Below, one piece after another: positions 21,908 to 31,480 of a stretch of DNA of 32,500 nucleotides; the stretch's first letter is position 1, and every line of letters starts with the position of its first letter. Location of the stretch: NCBI GenBank assembly GCA_004298435.1, contig SCSF01000144.1:1-32500 (forward strand), in the 5' to 3' direction. Position numbers and translations under genes: made by a program. The notes below the pieces were generated by a model. It searched no databases. It saw only the letters and a list, made by a program, of their open reading frames with translations, and had not been told where the DNA came from. This DNA comes from Beijerinckiaceae bacterium. Its GTDB lineage: Bacteria; Pseudomonadota; Alphaproteobacteria; Rhizobiales; Beijerinckiaceae.

Positions 21908-22009
21908 ATTCGCTCCGCATCCAGCCCGGGCAACGCTTCAATGTGGGGCCGGGTTCCGGTCTGACGCGTAACTGCTGAATTATCCACGCATTATTGGGGA
22001 TTAATCAAA

Positions 22010-23383
22010 TTAAACCGGAACCCTGATCGTAGCCCGTAGCCCTCCGAGCGGACTGTCATCCAGCGAAATATCCCCGCCATGCCAGCGGGCGATGTCGCGG
22101 GCGATGGCGAGCCCGAGGCCGGTTCCCGCTTTTGCTTCGCCTTGCGTCCTCGCTGCATCGATACGGAAAAACGGCCGAAACACGTCGCGTCGCAGCTCGA
22201 TTGGTATGCCCGGCCCGTCGTCATCGACATGCACAGTCAGAAAGCGCGGATCGCGCACAGCCGTCAGGTGAATCGTCTTCGCATGTTTTTGCGCATTGGC
22301 GACAAGATTGACGAGACACCGCTTGAACGCATCAGGCCGCACAGTCGCGAAAGGTTCGCCCGAATAATAAAGTTCGGTCACGCTGCCGCGCCGCTCGGCG
22401 TCGTTGCGCAGAGCTTCGAGAAAGTCTCGCATGTTGATGCGCGCCGCAGCTTCCCCGACATCGCCGCGCGCGAAGGCGAGATAAGCCTCCAGCATGCGCT
22501 GCATTTCGGCGACATCCTTCTGCATGTCCTGCGTCTCGGGAAAATCGTCCATGAGCGCGAGCGACAGGTTGAATCGCGTCAGAATTGTCCGCAGATCGTG
22601 GCTGACGCCGCTGAGCATGGCCGTGCGCTGCTCGATGGTGCGTTCGATCCGCCGTTTCATCTCGACGAAGGCATGCCCGGCCTGGCGCACCTCGCGCGCG
22701 CCGCGCGGCCTGAACTCGGCATCACGCCCCTTGCCGAACGCCTCAGCAGCAGAGGCAAGCCGCAGGATCGGCTTGATCTGATTGCGCAGAAACGCGATGG
22801 CGACGATAATCAGCACCAGCGACGTGCCAAGCATCCACAGGATGAAAATATAGGAATTTGAGGCATAGGCGGCGCTGCGATAGGCGACGACGCGCAGGAT
22901 CGAATTTTTGAGAAGAATCCTGATCTCGATAAGATTGGAGCGGCCCACCGTATCAAGCCAGAAAGGTCGGCCGATCTGGCGGCGGATCTGATTGGACAGC
23001 GCGACATCCACGATCGAGAAAAACGGCTTGGGCAGAGGCGGCGGCAGCGCGCCTTTCGGGAGGAACTCGACATTGATGTGCATGCGCTCCTGCGCGATGC
23101 GGATCAGCTTTTCGTTGTTCTTGTCCTGGGGATAGGAATTATAGACATCGATGATCGCCGCAATTTCCTGCGTCAGCGCATCGGAAAGCTGATTGGTGAC
23201 GAGTTGCCAATGCCGTTCCAGAAAGACATAGGTGAGCACTGTCTGTAAAATCACCATCGGCAATATGACGATGAGCAAAGACCGTGCATAAAGTCCCTTC
23301 GGCATCAGAGCCGCGATCCGGCGCGTGAATCTGCGCCAGAGCGAGCGTGGCTGGGCGAGATAGGCCGGAAGCGAGAGACTCAT
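22010..23383 (-). CDS. EnvZ-like sensor histidine kinase
   Basis: Two TM segments (SLLIVILPMVILQTVLTYVFL; IFILWMLGTSLVLIIVAIAFL), HAMP region, H-box GVSHDLRTILTRFNLSL, N-box NLVANAQKHA, G-boxes DDDGPGIP, GTGLGLAIARDIARWHGG. Confidence 0.94.
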   Translation of the reverse strand: MSLSLPAYLAQPRSLWRRFTRRIAALMPKGLYARSLLIVILPMVILQTVLTYVFLERHWQLVTNQLSDALTQEIAAIIDVYNSYPQDKNNEKLIRIAQERMHINVEFLPKGALPPPLPKPFFSIVDVALSNQIRRQIGRPFWLDTVGRSNLIEIRILLKNSILRVVAYRSAAYASNSYIFILWMLGTSLVLIIVAIAFLRNQIKPILRLASAAEAFGKGRDAEFRPRGAREVRQAGHAFVEMKRRIERTIEQRTAMLSGVSHDLRTILTRFNLSLALMDDFPETQDMQKDVAEMQRMLEAYLAFARGDVGEAAARINMRDFLEALRNDAERRGSVTELYYSGEPFATVRPDAFKRCLVNLVANAQKHAKTIHLTAVRDPRFLTVHVDDDGPGIPIELRRDVFRPFFRIDAARTQGEAKAGTGLGLAIARDIARWHGGDISLDDSPLGGLRATIRVPV

Positions 23384-23410
23384 TCAGAACCTCGCCAGAT
23401 CACGATGAAT

Positions 23411-23479
23411 TAGAGCTGGATTTTTTGCGAAAAACCAGCATCCACTTTTTCGCATTCTGCTCTTGGGCCACGGCTCTAA
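23411..23479. repeat. Dispersed intergenic repeat, inverted relative to 16881-16950
   Basis: tagagctggattttttgcgaaaaaccagcatccactttttcgcattctgctc...gctctaaa, containing the hairpin gctgg-a-ttttt-tgcg-aaaaa-ccagc. Confidence 0.55.
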
Positions 23480-24213
23480 ACATCGAGAAGAAGGCGATAG
23501 CCGGCGCCCCTTACGGTCTGGAGATGCAGAGGATTGGCCGCATCGCGCTCGATCTTTCGCCGAAGCCGGTTCACCTGCACATCGACGGTGCGTTCATTGC
23601 CGGCGCCGCCAGGGCCGGCAAGCGCCTCGCGCGCGACCGTATCACCGGCGTTCTCCGCCAGAAGACGCAGCATTTCGCGTTCGCGCTCCGTCAACCGGAT
23701 AAGTTCGTCGCCGCGCTTCAACTCGCCGCGCACGAGATCGAAACTGAAAGAGCCAAAACGAACATGCGTGACTTGTGTGGAGACGGCCGCGGGTTGCGCA
23801 CGCCGCAGGATCGATGCAATCCGCAACGCGAGTTCGCGCGGGTCGAACGGCTTGCCAAGGAAATCGTCGACACCGCATTCGAAGCCGAGAATACGGTCAT
23901 CCGTCTCGGTTCTTGCCGTGAGCATCAGGATCGGCACCTGCGCGGCGTCGCTGGAGTCGGCGCGCAACTGTGCCGCCAGATCGAACCCGTTCTGCCCCGG
24001 CATCATCACATCGAGAACGATGAGATCGAAAGAAAAGTTCTTCAGGCTTGCGAGCGCTTCCTCAGCGCTGGCCGCCAGCGTCACGCGATAGCCTTGCTGG
24101 GCAAGAAAGCGCTGCAAAAGCTCGCGGATCCGGCGATCGTCATCGACGATGAGGAGATGCGCCGCATCATCGGCGGGCACGGGCAGCGGCTGAATTGCGG
24201 GCGTCTCGCTCAA
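23476..24213 (-). CDS. OmpR-family response regulator
   Basis: LLIVDDDRRIRELLQRFLAQQGY..DLIVLDVMMPGQNGFDL..LTAR..GKPFDPRELALRI; winged-helix C-terminus ERTVDVQVNRLRRKIERD..LQTVRGAGYRLLLD. Track start is TTG. Confidence 0.94.
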   Translation of the reverse strand: MSETPAIQPLPVPADDAAHLLIVDDDRRIRELLQRFLAQQGYRVTLAASAEEALASLKNFSFDLIVLDVMMPGQNGFDLAAQLRADSSDAAQVPILMLTARTETDDRILGFECGVDDFLGKPFDPRELALRIASILRRAQPAAVSTQVTHVRFGSFSFDLVRGELKRGDELIRLTEREREMLRLLAENAGDTVAREALAGPGGAGNERTVDVQVNRLRRKIERDAANPLHLQTVRGAGYRLLLDV

Positions 24214-24848
24214 GAAGTTTCTTCCCGATAGACTTGCGATACTGTGCCAGGGCCGATCGGCCGGCTTGGAAACCGCGCTCCCGACGCCACCAGCGCTGCA
24301 ACCTTATCGCGCTCCGGCGGATCGATCAGCGCCAGAAGGAACGCAATGGCCTCACGCGGCGCAGTCTCCGGAGAACCCGAAAAAACCCGGCGGAAGCGCT
24401 GCGATTGAAGCTGCGCAATTTCCAGCGCCAGAGCGGTGCCGGTTGCAGTTGGATAGAGCTGCCGCTGACGACGATCGATCATGCCCGCATGCGCCTCGAC
24501 ATAACCCTTGTCGAGAAGCTCCTTGAGCACCCGATTGAGGCTCTGTTTGGTAATCTTCAATATGTCGAGCAATTCGGCAATGGTGAGGCCGGGGCGGCGG
24601 GTCACGAAATGCAGGACACGGTGATGAGCGCGCCCGAATCCATAGGTTTCGAGAAGCCGGTCCGCATCGCCGACGAAATCCCGATAGGCAAAAAACAGAA
24701 GCTCGATCAGATCGAAGAGCGGTTCGGCTTGCGTCTCCGTCATCGGGCGCTTACTGCCCGCGCCGGCATGCCAACGGCTCCGGTCGGCGCCCTTCGGTCG
24801 CAAATCGGCTTCCATGGCCACTCCTCTTTTACCTTCATTCAGCCTCAT
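24210..24848 (-). CDS. MarR-family transcriptional regulator
   Basis: YGFGRAHHRVLHFVTRRPGLTIAELLDILKITKQSLNRVLKELLDKGYVEAHAGMIDRRQRQLYPTATG; overlaps the OmpR-type gene by 4 nt. True start may be 24815 or 24743. Confidence 0.92.
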   Translation of the reverse strand: MRLNEGKRGVAMEADLRPKGADRSRWHAGAGSKRPMTETQAEPLFDLIELLFFAYRDFVGDADRLLETYGFGRAHHRVLHFVTRRPGLTIAELLDILKITKQSLNRVLKELLDKGYVEAHAGMIDRRQRQLYPTATGTALALEIAQLQSQRFRRVFSGSPETAPREAIAFLLALIDPPERDKVAALVASGARFPSRPIGPGTVSQVYREETS

Positions 24849-24874
24849 GCCCTCACCGGGAGATACTCGATTAA

Positions 24875-24889
24875 GTCAGCTATATTGAC
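24875..24889. promoter_or_regulatory. Candidate MarR operator between the marR-type gene and ilvE
   Basis: gtcagctatattgac (GTCA-N7-TGAC) within an AT-rich stretch in the divergent intergenic region. Confidence 0.4.
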
Positions 24890-25027
24890 ATATTTCAGCA
24901 AGATTGCTACCCGTCAAGATAGTCCCGCGCGCTCCAGTCGTGATCGGGAACAGCGAAGATGCCGGCGCATGCAGGCACAGGCCGCCTTGGCCTTGGCTTT
25001 GGACGCAAGCCAGAGGAGTATCGATCA

Positions 25028-25915
25028 ATGTCCGTTGTGCCATTCGACCAGCGCGAAGGCTTCATCTGGATGAACGGCAAGCTTGTCGATTGGCAGGATG
25101 CAAAGCTGCATGTCCTCTCGCACGGCCTGCATTACGCCTCATGCGTCTTCGAAGGCGAGCGCGCCTACGACGGGCAGATTTTCAAATCGATTGAGCATTC
25201 CGAGCGGTTCAAGCGTTCCGCCAATCTTCTCGATTTCGAAATTCCATATTCCGTCGAAGAGCTTGACGCCGCAAAGCAACTCGTGGTCGCCAAGAACAAT
25301 CACAGCAATTGCTACGTTCGCCCCGTCGCCTGGCGCGGAAGCGAAATGATGGCCGTCGCGGCGCAGAATTCTACCATTAATACCGCCATCGCCGTGTGGC
25401 CGTGGCCGAGCATGTTCGACGTCAACCAGAAGATGAAAGGCATCAAGCTCGACATCGCCGAATATCGCCGCCCCGATCCGCGCACCGCGCCGAGCGGCGC
25501 AAAGGCTGCCGGCCTTTACATGATCTGCACGATCTCGAAACACCGCGCCGAGCGGCGTGGCTATGCCGATGCCATGATGCTCGACTGGCAGGGCCGCGTT
25601 GCCGAATGCACGGGCGCCAATATCTTCTTCAGCATTGACGGGGCGCTGCATACGCCGATTGCCGACTGTTTTCTGGATGGCATCACAAGGCAGACAATTA
25701 TCGAACTGGCGCGCCGCCGCGGCATCGAAGTGGTCGAGCGACGCATTATGCCGGAAGAACTTGCAGGATTTCAGGAGTGCTTCATCTGCGGAACCGGCGC
25801 GGAAGTGACGCCCGTTTCCGAGATCGGCCCCCACAAGTTCACGCCCGGCGCGCTGTCGCGCGGCTTCGTCGAGGATTACTCGGCCGAAGTGAAGCCCAAG
25901 CAGAAGGCCGCGTGA
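25028..25915 (+). CDS. ilvE: Branched-chain amino acid aminotransferase
   Basis: MSVVPFDQREGFIWMNGKLVDWQDAKLHVLSHGLHYASCVFEGERAYDGQIFK..YVRPVAWRG..DAMMLDWQGRVAECTGANIFF..GTGAEVTPVSEIG. Confidence 0.95.
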   Translation: MSVVPFDQREGFIWMNGKLVDWQDAKLHVLSHGLHYASCVFEGERAYDGQIFKSIEHSERFKRSANLLDFEIPYSVEELDAAKQLVVAKNNHSNCYVRPVAWRGSEMMAVAAQNSTINTAIAVWPWPSMFDVNQKMKGIKLDIAEYRRPDPRTAPSGAKAAGLYMICTISKHRAERRGYADAMMLDWQGRVAECTGANIFFSIDGALHTPIADCFLDGITRQTIIELARRRGIEVVERRIMPEELAGFQECFICGTGAEVTPVSEIGPHKFTPGALSRGFVEDYSAEVKPKQKAA

Positions 25916-25926
25916 TTTTCACCCAA

Positions 25927-26631
25927 TTATTGCGGGACCTCAGCGGCAAGCTCGAACGAGATGACTTCATATGACCGGGCCAGCAGATCGAGCAGATCGA
26001 TCGGCGGCCCGTCTGTCTCGGCCTGTTTCCAGCTTATTTCAAAATAAAGATGTGCCGGCGCATCGCGCTGGCGGCTCTCACGGCAGAAGCGGGCCAGATA
26101 GCCGCGCGTCGCGATGAGTTCCGTCACCGCCTGAATGGCGGCCGCTGTCGCAGGCGATTCGAGAATAAGAATCGCCCGCTGCCGGCGTGGGATGCGCACG
26201 TCGAGCCATTGCAGGCCCGTGATGGTCAGGACGCTCAACACGGTCGCCACGACGCCGAGCGCGATCTGCCCGCCGCCAAAGCAAAGGCCGATGACCGTCA
26301 GCACCCAGAGCGTCGCCGCCGTGGTGACGCCGGTGACGAGATCGCCGCGCCGCAGAATGGTGCCCGCGCCGATAAAGCCGACGCCAGTGAGAATGCCGAG
26401 CGGCAGGCGCATGAGATCCATGACGCCGAAGGACGCCGCCGTTTTGCCGGACACGGGAAGCAGCAGATTGGCCTGAATCATCGCCACGGAAGCAGCGAGA
26501 CAGACGAGAATGCTGGTGCGCAGGCCGGCGGCATGGCCGCGCATGCCACGATCCAGCCCTATGATCCCGCCGGCAACGACCGTCAGGAACAGGCGGAGCG
26601 CAATCTCTTCCCAGCCTGGATGAAGCGGCAT
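25927..26631 (-). CDS. MgtC/SapB family protein
   Basis: LRLFLTVVAGGIIGLDRGMRGHAAGLRTSILVCLAASVAMI..GVGFIGAGTILRRGDLVTGVTTAATLWVLTVIGLCFGGG. Confidence 0.94.
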   Translation of the reverse strand: MPLHPGWEEIALRLFLTVVAGGIIGLDRGMRGHAAGLRTSILVCLAASVAMIQANLLLPVSGKTAASFGVMDLMRLPLGILTGVGFIGAGTILRRGDLVTGVTTAATLWVLTVIGLCFGGGQIALGVVATVLSVLTITGLQWLDVRIPRRQRAILILESPATAAAIQAVTELIATRGYLARFCRESRQRDAPAHLYFEISWKQAETDGPPIDLLDLLARSYEVISFELAAEVPQ

Positions 26632-26664
26632 CGCGACGGGCTCAGAGCAAGCTCGAATCCATCG

Positions 26665-27408
26665 TCATAAAGGCCGGTGCTCTTCCCGCTCATCGCTCCA
26701 GTGCTCGCGCGTCGTGCTGTGCGAGCGCCGCCGCTCGACAAGCGCGCGGGCGATGGAAACGAGTGGCGAGGTCAGGCGGCTCAGATCCTCCGCACGGGCG
26801 ACGAGTCTGCTGCCGCGCGTCAGCTCCCGATCGAGCGCGGCCATTGTCGCCGCGAGCCCCGGGTCGTCGTCCGAGAACCATGTCTTCAGCACCCGCCGCC
26901 AGGCCATCGTAAGCCCTTGCAGCTTGAGAGCGCCGACAGGGCCTTCGGAATCGATGCGCGCCGCCTCAAGCATGAAGCGCATCGAGTTGAGCATCAGCCG
27001 ATTGACCGCGGCAGTGGCCATAGGGTCACGCGTCGTCCATTCGAAAATGCCCTCAATGCCGAGGCGATAAGGCGCGAGGACATCGAGCCTGCGCATCAGC
27101 ACATCGAAGAGCCGTTCCTTCGGCGGTTCGTCGGAGAGATCCTCGCCAATGCCGTCGAGAACCTCCTTGTCGATCTGACGCGTGAAAGCCGAGAGAACCG
27201 CACCCTTGGAGGGGAAGAACTCGCGGAAGGTTGCAAGCGACACCTGCGCGCGGCTCGCGATCTCGGAAAGGGAAATATCTTCCCAGTTGCGCTCGCCGGC
27301 GAGCTCCAGCAGAGCGGTGACGATGGCCTGCCTGGGGTTGCCTGAAGGTGCGGCAGACGCCGCTTCGACGGCATGGCCATTTCCGGCGCCATTGTTCTCT
27401 TGAGTCAT
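26665..27408 (-). CDS. TetR-family transcriptional regulator
   Basis: ALLELAGERNWEDISLSEIASRAQVSLATFREFFPSKGAVLSAFTRQID (TetR HTH). Start trimmed to MTQENNG. Confidence 0.88.
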   Translation of the reverse strand: MTQENNGAGNGHAVEAASAAPSGNPRQAIVTALLELAGERNWEDISLSEIASRAQVSLATFREFFPSKGAVLSAFTRQIDKEVLDGIGEDLSDEPPKERLFDVLMRRLDVLAPYRLGIEGIFEWTTRDPMATAAVNRLMLNSMRFMLEAARIDSEGPVGALKLQGLTMAWRRVLKTWFSDDDPGLAATMAALDRELTRGSRLVARAEDLSRLTSPLVSIARALVERRRSHSTTREHWSDEREEHRPL

Positions 27409-27502
27409 GGATGATGCTCCCGGACGCGTGCCCCGTCTGGTGAACTTATCGCCTGGAGCAGCACATTCCAAGGGATCACCGCCCAAAGGCCGTCAGAGAA
27501 GA

Positions 27503-28330
27503 TTAACCCGACAGCTCTTCCGCGCGCTTGCGCGCGGCGAGGACGGCTTTTTCGATCAGTTCCCCGAGTCCGCCCGCGCTTCCCAGCACCTCAAGCGCGG
27601 CCGCGGTAGTGCCGCCGCGGGACGTTACACTTTCGCGCAGCGCCGCAGCAGAATTTTCCGGCCTCTGTTCCAGAAGCGCCCCGGCGCCTTCGACCGTCGC
27701 GCGCGCCAGACGCTCCGCCATATCCGCCGGCAGTCCGGCTTTCCGGCCGGCCTCCGCGAGACATTCGGCGAGATAAAACACATAGGCGGGGCCAGAGCCG
27801 GAAACAGCCGTCACGGCATCGATCAGGGATTCGTCATCGAGCCATTCGACTTGGCCCACAGCCGAGAGAAGCGCATCAGCGCAATGGCGCTGGGCAGCCG
27901 TTACGGCGGCATTGCCGACAGCGCCTGTCATGCCGCGGCCAATCGCTGCCGGCAGATTGGGCATCGCCCTGACGACAGCGCGCGCCTGCGGCAAACGGGA
28001 CAGCACATTGGCGATGGTCTTGCCCGCGAGGATCGAAACGACGAGCGTTGCGTCTCCCGCATGCGCCGCGATCTGCGGCGCAGCCGCGTCCAGCATTTGC
28101 GGCTTGATGGCGAGAACAAGCGCCTCGGGCGGCGTCTGTGGCCACGCGAGAGCAATTCCCCGCTCTGTGCAGAGCGCACGAAGCTCTGGCCCGGGCTCAG
28201 GCTCGACGACGCTGATCCGCGCCGCGTCAAGACCGAGATCGAGCCAGCCTTGCAGCAAGGCGCCGCCCATCTTGCCAGCGCCTACGAGAACCAGAGAAGC
28301 GGGAAAGGACGCCCCGCCGGATGGAGCCAT
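27503..28330 (-). CDS. proC: Pyrroline-5-carboxylate reductase
   Basis: LVLVGAGKMGGALLQGWLDLGL..VLAIKPQMLDAAAPQI..VRAMPNLPAAIGRGMTGA..DAVTAVSGSGPAYVFYLAECL..VTSRGGTTAAALEVL. Confidence 0.96.
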   Translation of the reverse strand: MAPSGGASFPASLVLVGAGKMGGALLQGWLDLGLDAARISVVEPEPGPELRALCTERGIALAWPQTPPEALVLAIKPQMLDAAAPQIAAHAGDATLVVSILAGKTIANVLSRLPQARAVVRAMPNLPAAIGRGMTGAVGNAAVTAAQRHCADALLSAVGQVEWLDDESLIDAVTAVSGSGPAYVFYLAECLAEAGRKAGLPADMAERLARATVEGAGALLEQRPENSAAALRESVTSRGGTTAAALEVLGSAGGLGELIEKAVLAARKRAEELSG

Positions 28331-28331
28331 C

Positions 28332-28832
28332 TCAGGCTTGCCCCTGCGTTTCCATCATCGTCGTATCGAGCGCCTCGCGGCCCGACTTGCCGGCCCATAT
28401 CACGAATTGAAAGGCCTGATAATAACGCTCGCAGGCGCTGACCGCGCTGCTCAGAGCCGACTCGCACTGGCTGGAATTCACGACCGCCCCACCGGCGAGC
28501 AGCAGCGCATGGCGAAACATCACGACGCCGTCCTTGGGCCACACGTCGAAATGCCCGATCCAGAGCTGCTCGTTGATCATCGAGATCAAAGCCAACGCCT
28601 CATTGCGGCGTGACGAGGGAACCTTCAGATCGAAGGCGCAAGCGAGATGCAAAGCCTCGATGTCGGGAAGCCATGTAAAGGCGATGTTGTAATCGCTCCA
28701 GCTCCCGGCGACGACGATCGCTATTTCGTCGTCTTCCTCACGATCGAACGACCATTGCCTGTTGAGCGCAATTCTTTCGATCAGATCCACCGGGTTTTCA
28801 GTGTGTGCGAATTCGATTTGCGAAAGCGACAT
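28332..28832 (-). CDS. YbjN domain-containing protein
   Basis: NPVDLIERIALNRQWSFDREEDDEIAIVVAGSWSDYNIAFTWLPDIEALHLACAFDLKVP..RNEALALISMINEQLWIGHFDVW..VMFRHALLL. Confidence 0.9.
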   Translation of the reverse strand: MSLSQIEFAHTENPVDLIERIALNRQWSFDREEDDEIAIVVAGSWSDYNIAFTWLPDIEALHLACAFDLKVPSSRRNEALALISMINEQLWIGHFDVWPKDGVVMFRHALLLAGGAVVNSSQCESALSSAVSACERYYQAFQFVIWAGKSGREALDTTMMETQGQA

Positions 28833-29500
28833 GCCAGAGTCCTGAGGCAAATTCTGCGACGACAGTCGCGGGAGGAATGCTGTTACTTCTGCGCTATCGC
28901 ACTCAAGCTTCGCTCCTGCGCGTCATCCTCGAAAGAAGCCGATGGACTGACACAAGAACTCACTTGCGAAGGCGCTGGCTGCGCGACTCAAATCAACAGA
29001 TACTTAAAGGACAAAATCACATCGACATGGCACCATGCAACAGTTGCGCGCTCTCACGGCTATGTCGGCAAGGCATGTTCGGTGGAAAATCGTCTTCCTC
29101 ATCATCTGCGTTGCAAGCCTGCGAGACTGGATCCGCTCGGGTGAGTCACCTGAACGGCCTGCACGCTGCAAACCCGGATTGAATGGAGCGTGGCCGCCGC
29201 AAACATCGGAACATCCGATGTCTGCTCTTTCGCAACGACTAACCAACCTTGCGGACCACGACTCCCGAAGAGTCGATTCCCTTTGCATCGTTCATTCGGC
29301 GAACGGCGCAAAAGAGATCCCGCTGAAGGTCGCGGATTGTGAATGATTCGTCTACGGCGCGCGGCCGCTTTCCCACAGCGGAAGCAGATAAATCAATTCC
29401 TCCACCCGAAAGCTCTCCGCATGCCCTGGCGCAACTGATTCAAAAAGTCGCGGTCACGCGGGGCAGGCAGGTTCCGGCAGCAGGTTCGATGAGGTCAGGT

Positions 29501-31372
29501 TCATCGTTCTCCGCCAGAGTGGCTGAAAATCTCCAGCCTATGCGGCGGCGGCAACGCTGGCTTCAAGTCTGCAAGCGAGACTTGCGGAAAATACAATCCG
29601 GCCAACCGGCGCTCCCACCACTGACCTGTGCGCGCCTTCAGTGATTCAGGCGCAAACCGATAATCGAAAAGCTCGGCGCGGACGTAGCGCGGCGGATTGC
29701 CGGGGAACGGGTTGCCATCCATCAGCGCGAGCACCGGCTGCCTGTTTTCGAGCAGCGCCCGAAGCAGCGAAACAAACCACGGGTTGCTCGCCGCGTTGCC
29801 ATAGGCGGCGAACCACATCTGCCAGTCGAGCCGTGGCTGGTGCGGAATGTTCCAGCACGGCGCGCGGGCGGGCGGCCCCGGATAATAATCGAAAACATAG
29901 TCGCGCCAGCTCTGCCCGTCCTGCGAGCCCTGAATGACGATCTCTGGCCGCGTCGTCGTCGAGGTCATAAACAGGCCGTAAGAATTGACAATCAGCCAGG
30001 GCGAAACGGCATTGGTGAGGATGCCGACGATCGGCATGTCCGCATGCGCAAAAGGCCGCCAGAGCCTGTCGAGATTCATGGGCAGAATGAAGAGCGCGAG
30101 CACCACAGCGATCACAGTCGCTAAACCGCCCGGACGTGAGGCGCGCCGCATGATCCAGCCGGCGAGACGGCGCGGAAACAAAGGCCGCAACGCCTGATCG
30201 TCGAAGAAGAACAGGCAGAGCAGCATGGTGAGCAGATTGAAGAAATTGAAATTGCCGGTGGCGATGATCAGCGCCTGAAAGACCAGCACACAGAAGCCGG
30301 CGAACATGCGCGGTCGCCGCGGCAGGAAAATAAGGAACGGAAGAACGAGTTCTATAACAAGGGTTGCCGCCGTCCCGGCATGAAGGATGGCGTGCGGCAG
30401 CCGCGAGGCAGGCCATGCCAGCGGCGCGGGCAACGGCTGCGTCCACAAATGCGTGTCGAGCGCGCTTAAATGCCACCAGCCTGGATCCCCGGAGAGAAGT
30501 TTCGTTGCGCCGGAAAGAAACAGGAACCGGAACACGAGGCAGCGAAAAAGGAAGACGACGATTCGCGATCCCACCGTGAGGAAGATCGCGAGAAAGCTCG
30601 TCTCAACGAGCAACTGGTCCCACTGGTAATTCATAAATATCTGACCGGCGTAGGTCAGGGACAGGTAGAGCACGAAGGCGCCAGCGAGCGCGGCGCGAAC
30701 ATAGAGATTGCAGAGAATGAACAGCCCGCAGACCGCGCCGGCGATGGCCGCGCCTTGCAGGACAAGATCGCTGGGATCGGCCCAGAAAATCGTCGGCAGA
30801 CGCCAATAGGCGGAGGCGCCCCAGCCGTGATGAGCCGCCGCAAGATACGGCGCCAGCGGCAGCAGCCCGTCATGTCCGACGAGGCCGAGGATCTGCACCT
30901 TCAAAGAGAGGAAGGCGCAGATGACGATGGCTCCAAAGAGCCGGAGGAAGACGAAAGAGATGAGCGCGGAGCGTTCGATCTCGAGGGACTTGCCCCAGAG
31001 GAGACGCGTGGCCAGCGCGAGCAATCCCCTGCGCCGCGCAAAGAAGCCGTAGCCCCGTTCGCTCAAGCCCGCGAAACCGGGCAGATGCGCATAGGCCCAC
31101 CACCATAAGCCGCGCCCCGCCGCGCCGTTTTGTGACGCAATCCGCAACACCCGGAATGTCGCCGCCGCGCCTGAGAAAACCTGCCCGTCAGGCTCGATAA
31201 GAAAGATCGCATGCGCGAGATCCTCGCGGGCGATCGCCGGAAATTCCGCCGCGGCGTCCTGATAGGGACGATAAAGAATGCAATCGCCGGTCAGCCCGCG
31301 CCAATAGGCAACCCAGCTACGGCAGATGCCGCAAGCACCGTCGAAAAGCAGAGTGGCTTGCTGCGCAGACAT
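29501..31372 (-). CDS. Fusion of DCC1-like thiol-disulfide oxidoreductase domain and lipase maturation factor (LMF) family membrane protein
   Basis: N-terminal LLFDGACGICRSWVAYW (DCC motif), followed by a multi-TM region and FMNYQWDQLLVETSFLAIFL..FRFLFLSGATKLLSGDPGWWHLSALDTHLWTQPLPAPLAW typical of LMF1/2. Confidence 0.88.
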   Translation of the reverse strand: MSAQQATLLFDGACGICRSWVAYWRGLTGDCILYRPYQDAAAEFPAIAREDLAHAIFLIEPDGQVFSGAAATFRVLRIASQNGAAGRGLWWWAYAHLPGFAGLSERGYGFFARRRGLLALATRLLWGKSLEIERSALISFVFLRLFGAIVICAFLSLKVQILGLVGHDGLLPLAPYLAAAHHGWGASAYWRLPTIFWADPSDLVLQGAAIAGAVCGLFILCNLYVRAALAGAFVLYLSLTYAGQIFMNYQWDQLLVETSFLAIFLTVGSRIVVFLFRCLVFRFLFLSGATKLLSGDPGWWHLSALDTHLWTQPLPAPLAWPASRLPHAILHAGTAATLVIELVLPFLIFLPRRPRMFAGFCVLVFQALIIATGNFNFFNLLTMLLCLFFFDDQALRPLFPRRLAGWIMRRASRPGGLATVIAVVLALFILPMNLDRLWRPFAHADMPIVGILTNAVSPWLIVNSYGLFMTSTTTRPEIVIQGSQDGQSWRDYVFDYYPGPPARAPCWNIPHQPRLDWQMWFAAYGNAASNPWFVSLLRALLENRQPVLALMDGNPFPGNPPRYVRAELFDYRFAPESLKARTGQWWERRLAGLYFPQVSLADLKPALPPPHRLEIFSHSGGER

Positions 31373-31452
31373 GCGGAGGCCCCATCAAGCATGCGAGGGC
31401 GTGATTATAGTTGCGCCACCCGCCCCGCCAGTTTGCCTCCTGATTCCGGGCG

Positions 31453-31480
31453 CGTCATGCGCGGACTTGATCCGCGCGCG
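31453..31480. repeat. REP-like dispersed palindrome
   Basis: cgtcatgcgcggacttgatccgcgcgcg, same core as other copies. Confidence 0.75.
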
